Shown here: in pieces, positions 13,690 through 19,633 of the stretch
Layout of the letters: every line of letters starts with the position of its first letter
How positions within the stretch are numbered: position 1 is the stretch's first letter
Source: Bacteroidota bacterium
GTDB lineage: Bacteria > Bacteroidota > Bacteroidia > Bacteroidales > GCA-2748055
DNA length: 19,633 bases
NCBI GenBank assembly: GCA_024244665.1
Contig: JAAEOI010000334.1
Location: 1-19,633 of the forward strand
Direction: 5' to 3'
Made by a program: the position numbers and the translations under genes
The notes under the pieces: generated by a model
What the model was told of the DNA's origin: nothing
Seen by the model: only the letters and a program-made list of their open reading frames with translations
Database searches by the model: none

Positions 13690-15027
13690 TTAGAATTTTG
13701 GCTCCCAACCGGGTTCATATTCGCGCCCCCAGAGTTTTTCTGCGTCTGCATCACCCTGGATATGGCCATTCTCAGGATTAATCGTAAGGCCCCGTCCAAC
13801 TCTTTGAGCGATGTTACCCAACTGTACCCATGTGGTACTCTTGTGGCCTGTTTCCACGTCAGAGTTTGGTGTTTCCCCGGTACGGATACAGCTCAGGAAA
13901 TTATCTATATGCACATTGTCAAGGCCTGCAGCCGGACTTGTCGTATTTCTTCCATCGAAAACGACATCTGATTTAATCTCTTTAAGTACTTTGCCATCCA
14001 TGTCATAAATGGTATAACCATCATGACCTGTATGCAGGCTTCCCTTTTCACCGTAAAAGATCACACCTCTGTCAAGACCCTCAACCTTACTTCCATTGCA
14101 GCTTCGTCCTTCCCAAATGATAGAGGCTCCCTCGACTTCAAACGTGATGAGTTGTGTATCGAAAGCCTCCCAATCATCAGTGTAGTGATATCGTCCTCCC
14201 ACCGAGTTTACTTTGGTTGGGAAATCAACACCCAATCCCCACCTGGCAAGATCAATTTCATGGGTTCCGTTATTCAGCGCTTCACCAGTTCCCCAGTTCC
14301 AGAACCAGTGCCAGTTATAGTGGATCAGGTTATCTTGATATGGACGTCGTGGAGCCGGACCCTGCCATAATTCATAATCAAGGCCAACAGGTACCGGAAC
14401 AATGTTCCCTGTTCCTATGGGGCCACGGTTATTTGTATACCAGGTTTTTACCATATAAGGCTTGCCTATGACACCACTTTTCAATTGGTTGATGCCTTCT
14501 GTCAGCAGTTTCCAGGACCGTCTTTGAGAGCCCATCTGAACAACTCTGTTGTACTTGCGGGCTGCCTTAATGGCCATCTCTCCCTCCGCCGGATTATGGC
14601 TGAGGGGTTTTTCCACGTACACGTGCTTTCCAGCCACACAACTCATAATGGTTGCAGGCGCATGCCAGTGATCGGGCGGCGCCAGAAAAACCGCATCAAT
14701 ATCTTTTGCATCGAGCATCTTTCGGATATCTTTCTCACTCCTGGGCCTTTTATTTACAGCTTTTTCTACTGCAGCAATTCCCTTTGCCAGGGCTTTGTCT
14801 TCCACATCACAGATGCATATCACGTCTGTGTTTTTCTGAATCGCAAAATTGGCTGCCATCGACTTTCCCCTGCCATTGGTTCCCATAATACCCATTGTGA
14901 TGCGGTCGTTGGCACCCATAATCCGGGAATAACTTGCAGGAGAGAATCCATACCCAACACCACCAATGGCTAATGCCGAAGTTCCTGCAGCCACTTTTCT
15001 GATAAAAATTCTTCGTGAGTTTTCCAT
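13690..15027 (-). CDS. Gfo/Idh/MocA family oxidoreductase with a Tat signal
   Basis: A 445-residue NAD(P)-dependent sugar oxidoreductase. The N-terminus SRRIFIRKVAAGTSALAIGG is a twin-arginine signal, so it is exported folded with its cofactor. The Rossmann fold begins at ITMGIMGTNGRG (about 43-53), followed by ICICDVED and AVFLAPPDHWHAP. The EKP motif (HVYVEKPLSH, K140) gives the catalytic lysine of the family, and NNGTHEIDLARW (252-263) holds the His and Asp of the substrate site. Known secreted members oxidise the C3 hydroxyl of glycosides; a DUF1080 protein then splits the 3-keto product. The DUF1080 gene lies 18 bp downstream, which fits. The ATG at 15027 is preceded by an A-rich stretch typical of Bacteroidota starts. 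The sugar oxidised is not readable from sequence. Confidence 0.9.
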   Translation of the reverse strand: MENSRRIFIRKVAAGTSALAIGGVGYGFSPASYSRIMGANDRITMGIMGTNGRGKSMAANFAIQKNTDVICICDVEDKALAKGIAAVEKAVNKRPRSEKDIRKMLDAKDIDAVFLAPPDHWHAPATIMSCVAGKHVYVEKPLSHNPAEGEMAIKAARKYNRVVQMGSQRRSWKLLTEGINQLKSGVIGKPYMVKTWYTNNRGPIGTGNIVPVPVGLDYELWQGPAPRRPYQDNLIHYNWHWFWNWGTGEALNNGTHEIDLARWGLGVDFPTKVNSVGGRYHYTDDWEAFDTQLITFEVEGASIIWEGRSCNGSKVEGLDRGVIFYGEKGSLHTGHDGYTIYDMDGKVLKEIKSDVVFDGRNTTSPAAGLDNVHIDNFLSCIRTGETPNSDVETGHKSTTWVQLGNIAQRVGRGLTINPENGHIQGDADAEKLWGREYEPGWEPKF

Positions 15028-15645
15028 TTTCTAAATGGGTTTTATCCTTGATTTTTCTGATCTGCCTTTTGTGTCAAATTAAATATTAATGTCTCTAATA
15101 TATGAATGTAGCAATAGAGGATTAATGTGTAATTAACAAGAAGTTAACTACTTTGTATTTCAACAATGGCATTGATGGCTGCAGGCTGCCAGAACGCTGT
15201 ATCAGCAGATGTAACCCGGCCCGGTGTTTTTGCTTAAGCGATAGGCTCTTAGCATCCCTATATAACGTTTATTAGATTCTCATTACCGCAAATTGCTTAA
15301 CCGGTCTTTAACACATATCTCATTAATGTTCGCTAAACATATTCTGAGATTTCCTGTTTTGATTCAACTTTCATAACTCCACATGGATATTTCAGGTAAG
15401 CATTTAGTAACCGCAGTTGCCCAATGCCTTTCTTCAATTATAAAAATAAAATTATAAGTTGTTTATCATAGTTCTTTGAGATTGTGGCGTTTAGGAGTTG
15501 CTGTATTCATTGCCAGGCTTCTTTAAAATATAAGATTTACTGAATTATTGAACACTTGTTAATCTGATATTTATACTTCTGTTAATCCCGTTATGCTACT
15601 TTGAATGCGATCTTTCAATCCAAACTAAACTAACACTTGGATGCT
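15028..15645. other. 618-bp divergent intergenic region between oxidoreductase and susC
   Basis: AT-rich, with stops in all frames and no convincing gene, tRNA or riboswitch. It must hold promoters for both directions. Near-matches to the Bacteroidota -7 element occur at suitable distances: TACTTTG at 15597-15603 (+) would give susC a leader of about 35 bases, and TAATTTG at 15081-15075 (-) would give the oxidoreductase a leader of about 40 bases. Both have one base fewer than the TAnnTTTG consensus, and neither has a clear TTTG at -33, so both are tentative. A weak AU-only inverted repeat lies at 15436-15463. The length exceeds what two simple promoters need and may contain a regulator binding site. 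Confidence 0.5.
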
Positions 15646-18600
15646 ATGAAGAAAATCCTTGTAATTTTTTCGTTCCTGGCAACGGTATCTACCCTCTTAT
15701 TTGCCCAGGGGGGGCTTATTACGGGTACTGTTCAGGACGAGACCGGAGAATTGATCCCCGGAGCCAACGTTTCCATAGAGGGAAAGACAATAGGGACAAT
15801 TACCGGTGCAGATGGGGAGTTTGCGCTGGATGGTGTTTCTTTAGGAGATGCAATAGTCTTCTCCTTTGTTGGAATGGAAACTCAAAGCATTGAGGTTACA
15901 AGCCTGGACCAGGTTATAAACGTAACCCTGTTATCAAGCACAGTCGGTCTGGACGAGGTAATTGTTGTGGGATATGGTGAACAGAAGAAGGAGAGTCTGG
16001 TGGGAGCCATTAGTGTTGCCCAAGGTGAAGAAATCAGGTCCCAGGGAAATGTGACGAACCTTAAGGATGCGCTAACCGGTGTTATTCCGGGTATGGCTGT
16101 TATGTCTACCTCAGGATTGGCCGGTGGAGGTGATTCAAGGGTCAGCCGGGATACAGAGATCCTGATACGCGGGAAAGGTACCTGGAACGATGCGGCTCCT
16201 TTAATTCTGGTGGATGGAGTTGAGCGTGAAATCGACGACATCGATATTAATGAGGTGGCAAGTATATCCGTATTGAAGGATGCTTCCGCCACTGCTGTAT
16301 TTGGTGTGAAAGGCGGGAATGGAGTAATTTTGATTACCACCAAACGTGGTGAACTGGGTAAAGCGCAGTTTACTCTTGAAGGTGAGTATTCCATGGAGAC
16401 GTGGAGTAAGATTGTAGAACCGGCCGGACTTCTGGACGCGGTCGATGCCTTTAATTATGCAGTTGAACGGACCAGGCGAACCGACGGATCATCCGGACTT
16501 AACAATTACTACTCTGACGATGTAATTGGCTACTATCGTAACAATACTTATCCATATGCCTATCCCAATAACGACTGGCTGGATATCATTTTTAAGGATA
16601 ATACAAATTCTTACCGTGTAAATGGAAGTGTAAGGGGAGGGACGGAGCGCTTAAAATACTTCGTAAACGCAGGCTATAATCATGTAGGCGATCTCTTTAA
16701 TGGTACAGATGAAGGTCGGGGTTACCAGCCCGGTTACAGTTACGACCGTATCAATATTCGATCCAATTTCGATGTTGAACTGACAAGTACAACCAAACTG
16801 AAAGTGAATGTCTATGGGATCCAGACGTTCCAGAATTCAATTCCCACATATAAGTTAAATAGTATTTATGATGCAATCAGTGCTTATCCTCCCAATGCAA
16901 TGGTTGCAAAATATGAAGATGGGGTGTATGGAGCCAGGAACTATCCTCTAAATGCATATAACCCTTTAAGCAGATTGAATATGAGTGGTCTTCAAGCCCG
17001 AAACACCACTACCATTAATATGGATTATACGCTTGAGCAAGACCTTAAGTTTATTACTCCGGGATTGAATTTTTCGGCAAAATTAGCTTACGATAACAGG
17101 TTCGAAGCAGAGGGTCTTGAGGTTAGAGATGACGGTGTGCTTACTAAAACGATTAGTGAAGATTTTTATCTAAACGGCGGGTATTACGACACTGATGAAG
17201 GGATCTATAAATTAGCCAATGGTGATCCTGCTAATATGGCTTTTCCTAACACAGTATGGGATGTAGGTGGGGGAGGTGCTACAGGTGCAGGATTTGGCTG
17301 GATTGAACAGCCCGTCAGATTTATCGCAACAGAGTTTCCACGTACCTCCAATTCCACAAGGCGCGACCTCTATTATGAAGCCAGGTTGAATTATGCCCGG
17401 AGTTTCGGAGTACATGATGTAACCGGAACCGCGGTTTTCAGCCGTCAGGAAGAAGTTAAAGGTAGCAACTGGCCCGGAAAGCGGGAGGATTGGATTGGCC
17501 GTCTGACCTATAATTATGACAGGCGTTACTTTCTGGAAGTTAACGGGGCGTACAACGGATCAGAGAAATTCGGCCCGGGATATAAATTCGCTCTTTTCCC
17601 TTCAGTAGGAGGAAGCTGGATGATCAGCAATGAACCTTTTATACAAAATGCTTCGTTGGGTTGGCTGGAAAGACTCAAAGTTAGGTATTCATGGGGACTG
17701 GTAGGGAACGACCGCGTAAATGCCGGGGGACAGTGGCCTTATGTAACCGTTTGGGAATTGTTTCCCAACGCTATTAACGGACCATCTGGCAACGATAACC
17801 CAACGGATATTGAGGAATCACGTTTCGGTTATCCCTTCTCCGATTACGATGGGTATTTAAGGACTTCAGAAGGAACTCCCGGGAATGCCGACCTTCGGTG
17901 GGAGACTGCCAGAAAGCAGAATCTTGGTGTTGATATTGGGTTACTCAGAAACAGGATATCGATGACAGTTGATCTCTGGGACGAATATCGGTACGATATG
18001 CTTATCGCAGCAGATCAGCGCCAGGTACCTGGTATTAGTGGTGTTCCTACTTTTGCTGCTGCTAACCTGGGGGAGGCTTCTTCCCGTGGAATGGAGTTCG
18101 AGGTGACCTATCGGAACTCTATTGGAAATGTTTTTAATTACTGGGTCAAAGCGAACTGGTCTGTTGCAAGAAGTGAAGTAATCTTTAAAGAGGATCCTCC
18201 GCTGACGCCATCGTACAGGGCCGAAGAAGGATTTCCCCTGAACCAGACGAGAACCTCAATCGCATCAGGAATAATAAATAGCTGGGATGACCTCTATTCT
18301 ACACCAGGATCTTCCACCGGTGGTCAGAATGAGCAGCGCATGCCCGGTGATGTGACACTGATTGATTATGATGCTGACGGACTCTATGAGAGCTCAGATG
18401 ATGTAGTTCCCTACGGATATCCGGTATATCCCCAGAACAACTATGGCATTTCTCTGGGTGCGGATTTCAAGGGCCTGGAATTTTCTATTCAATTTGTTGG
18501 AGCCTATAATGTAACACGAAATATCGCTTCGGGAATGTTTAATTTCGAGAGAGCCTTCATCCCTGATTACTTACTGGACAGAAGCTGGACATACAATACG

Positions 18601-18888
18601 GTCGACCCGGACTTCCCTGCTTTAAGCAGAGGTTCGAAATGGGCTCCAACAGGTCACTACCAGAGGTACGATGGTTCTTTCTTAAGAATCCAGTCTGCGC
18701 AACTGGCATACGGTCTGCCATCTAAATGGACAAAAAGAATCGGAATTACCAATATTAAGTTCTATGTGAATGGAAGAAATCTCTGGATGTGGTCAATTAT
18801 GCCCGACGACGGTGTTGGTGCAAACCATGACATGAAGAATTATCCAACGAAGAAACATGTGAACTTCGGTCTGAGAATTCAATTCTAA
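15646..18888 (+). CDS. susC: SusC-like TonB-dependent outer-membrane glycan transporter
   Basis: A 1080-residue outer-membrane porin that imports oligosaccharides using TonB energy. From ATG 15646 the order is a Sec signal peptide (1-21, LLFA-QG), then a carboxypeptidase-D-regulatory-like beta domain (about 23-100: GTVQDETGELIPGANVSIEG, DGEFALDGV). The TonB box region is VGLDEVIVVGYG, and the plug domain carries the SusC signature LKDASATAVFGVKGGNGVIL followed by ITTKRG. The large beta-barrel runs to a terminal KHVNFGLRIQF ending in aromatic Phe. Length is normal for the family. An in-frame TTG at 15637 exists but the ATG gives the proper signal peptide. There is no extra N-terminal signalling domain of the kind that talks to an anti-sigma factor. 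susD follows after 26 bp. The glycan carried is unknown; neighbours suggest mannose-containing, sulfated material. Confidence 0.95.
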   Translation: MKKILVIFSFLATVSTLLFAQGGLITGTVQDETGELIPGANVSIEGKTIGTITGADGEFALDGVSLGDAIVFSFVGMETQSIEVTSLDQVINVTLLSSTVGLDEVIVVGYGEQKKESLVGAISVAQGEEIRSQGNVTNLKDALTGVIPGMAVMSTSGLAGGGDSRVSRDTEILIRGKGTWNDAAPLILVDGVEREIDDIDINEVASISVLKDASATAVFGVKGGNGVILITTKRGELGKAQFTLEGEYSMETWSKIVEPAGLLDAVDAFNYAVERTRRTDGSSGLNNYYSDDVIGYYRNNTYPYAYPNNDWLDIIFKDNTNSYRVNGSVRGGTERLKYFVNAGYNHVGDLFNGTDEGRGYQPGYSYDRINIRSNFDVELTSTTKLKVNVYGIQTFQNSIPTYKLNSIYDAISAYPPNAMVAKYEDGVYGARNYPLNAYNPLSRLNMSGLQARNTTTINMDYTLEQDLKFITPGLNFSAKLAYDNRFEAEGLEVRDDGVLTKTISEDFYLNGGYYDTDEGIYKLANGDPANMAFPNTVWDVGGGGATGAGFGWIEQPVRFIATEFPRTSNSTRRDLYYEARLNYARSFGVHDVTGTAVFSRQEEVKGSNWPGKREDWIGRLTYNYDRRYFLEVNGAYNGSEKFGPGYKFALFPSVGGSWMISNEPFIQNASLGWLERLKVRYSWGLVGNDRVNAGGQWPYVTVWELFPNAINGPSGNDNPTDIEESRFGYPFSDYDGYLRTSEGTPGNADLRWETARKQNLGVDIGLLRNRISMTVDLWDEYRYDMLIAADQRQVPGISGVPTFAAANLGEASSRGMEFEVTYRNSIGNVFNYWVKANWSVARSEVIFKEDPPLTPSYRAEEGFPLNQTRTSIASGIINSWDDLYSTPGSSTGGQNEQRMPGDVTLIDYDADGLYESSDDVVPYGYPVYPQNNYGISLGADFKGLEFSIQFVGAYNVTRNIASGMFNFERAFIPDYLLDRSWTYNTVDPDFPALSRGSKWAPTGHYQRYDGSFLRIQSAQLAYGLPSKWTKRIGITNIKFYVNGRNLWMWSIMPDDGVGANHDMKNYPTKKHVNFGLRIQF

Positions 18889-18914
18889 ACGAAGAGGCGA
18901 TTAAAACTTACGCA

Positions 18915-19633
18915 ATGAAAAATACAGCAATTTGTTTTATTCTGACACTGGGCCTGATAGTTTCGTTCACGGGCTGTGAAGATTACCTTGATATTCCGGT
19001 GGAGGCCGGGTTGACCGAGGATGATATATTTTCCACGTATAAAGACTTTCAGGGCTTCCAGGATCAACTGCCTGTGATGATGAAAGATTATACCAGGGGA
19101 GGGGCCAGGCGTGTTCATTCTTTAGGAGGGGAGTGCGTGGCATATGCTGGATTTTCAGTCACCAAGGCAAACCTCGGTCTTTATGCCCGGTCTGGGGGTG
19201 GATTAATGAGAGACCATTCAATATTTTTTCCACATAATGAAGGGAGTGCCCACGAGGGTGCTAATTTCGGACTTTACTCACACATGTGGAAAGCGGTACG
19301 GATTACCAATATATGCCTTGACAAGATAAGAACAGGAGCACCGGTTAAAGCCTCAGCTGAACAACGGAATTGGTTAAAAGGACAGGCGATGTTCTACCGG
19401 GCGTTCTGGCATTATGAATTTGTAAGAATATGGGGAACAATTCCTTATGTAGATACCATTATTCCAAGTGGATCGGAATATGAGTATATGCATCGACACT
19501 GGTCCTATGATAAGGGTGGCAAGACCTACAATGACTGCCAGGCTGTTTTTGAACGTATCATAGACGATATGGAAGCTGCAGCAGATCTTCTGCCTTCCGT
19601 ATGGCCTGATCCCATTATTAATTGGGGACGCCC
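18915..19633 (+). CDS. susD: SusD-like surface glycan-binding lipoprotein (partial, cut by window end)
   Basis: The first 239 codons of a SusD/RagB family lipoprotein that caps the SusC pore and captures glycan. MKNTAICFILTLGLIVSFTG then C21 form a lipoprotein signal, followed by CEDYLDIPVEAGLTEDDIFS, the usual Cys-x-x-(F/Y)-L-D opening of the family. The tetratricopeptide-like stretch LKGQAMFYRAFWHYEFVRIW followed by GTIPYVD is the most typical SusD signature. The reading frame stays open to the last base; SusD proteins are usually 500-600 residues, so more than half is missing. It starts 26 bp after the susC stop and is surely co-transcribed with it. Confidence 0.94.
   Translation, partial: MKNTAICFILTLGLIVSFTGCEDYLDIPVEAGLTEDDIFSTYKDFQGFQDQLPVMMKDYTRGGARRVHSLGGECVAYAGFSVTKANLGLYARSGGGLMRDHSIFFPHNEGSAHEGANFGLYSHMWKAVRITNICLDKIRTGAPVKASAEQRNWLKGQAMFYRAFWHYEFVRIWGTIPYVDTIIPSGSEYEYMHRHWSYDKGGKTYNDCQAVFERIIDDMEAAADLLPSVWPDPIINWGR

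Noticed and set aside
14485..14973. 162-codon open frame on the plus strand inside the oxidoreductase gene
   Set aside because: Cys/His-rich antisense shadow of the Rossmann-fold coding region; no recognisable protein features.
15436..15463. AU-only inverted repeat in the divergent intergenic region
   Set aside because: Composed almost wholly of A and T with a bulge; expected by chance in such AT-rich DNA.
15882..16394. 170-codon open frame on the minus strand inside susC
   Set aside because: Opposite-strand shadow of the conserved plug domain; low-complexity Ser/Pro/Thr composition and no start context.

Overview
The window comes from a Bacteroidota genome. It carries a SusC/SusD pair, two proteins ending in type IX secretion (T9SS) type A sorting domains, lipoproteins, and gene starts with little Shine-Dalgarno signal. 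The mix of secreted glycan enzymes, a sulfatase and T9SS suggests a free-living or marine-type polysaccharide degrader, but genus and habitat cannot be read from the sequence. The layout is that of a polysaccharide utilization locus (PUL) or two adjoining ones. No regulator (HTCS, AraC, sigma/anti-sigma), tRNA, rRNA, insertion sequence or CRISPR array is visible.

Layout. Bases 1-294 are the 3' end of an unidentified gene. Bases 296-786 are a decayed TIM-barrel sugar isomerase/epimerase-like gene. Bases 870-6617 (+) form a tight three-gene operon: a secreted GH38 alpha-mannosidase, an Nramp-fold membrane transporter lacking the usual metal-binding motifs, and a class I mannose-6-phosphate isomerase. 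Gaps are 7 bp and then a 1-base overlap. On the minus strand, read from 15027 down to 6595, are a Tat-signal Gfo/Idh/MocA oxidoreductase, a DUF1080 (3-keto-glycoside hydrolase type) lipoprotein, a 1096-residue beta-helix protein built of two tandem copies of one module, and an S1 sulfatase with two C-terminal beta-sandwich repeats. The last two carry T9SS sorting domains. A 618-bp intergenic region separates these from a divergent susC gene and a susD gene cut by the window end.

Inferred joint role. SusC/SusD bind and import oligosaccharide. The T9SS sulfatase and beta-helix protein act at the surface or outside the cell. GH38 releases mannose in the periplasm. The oxidoreductase/DUF1080 pair may cleave glycosidic bonds through a 3-keto intermediate. 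Mannose-6-phosphate isomerase moves mannose into glycolysis. A sulfated, mannose-containing glycan is the most economical substrate guess; no substrate is proven.

The strongest lead for something undescribed is the Nramp-fold protein. DPGN in TM1 is replaced by GTGS and MPH in TM6 by FSG. It sits translationally coupled between a mannosidase and a mannose-6-phosphate isomerase, so it may carry something other than a transition metal, possibly a sugar. Second is the leader of the beta-helix gene, with a perfect GC hairpin plus U-tract 24 bases before the start codon and an adjacent (ACT)6 repeat.
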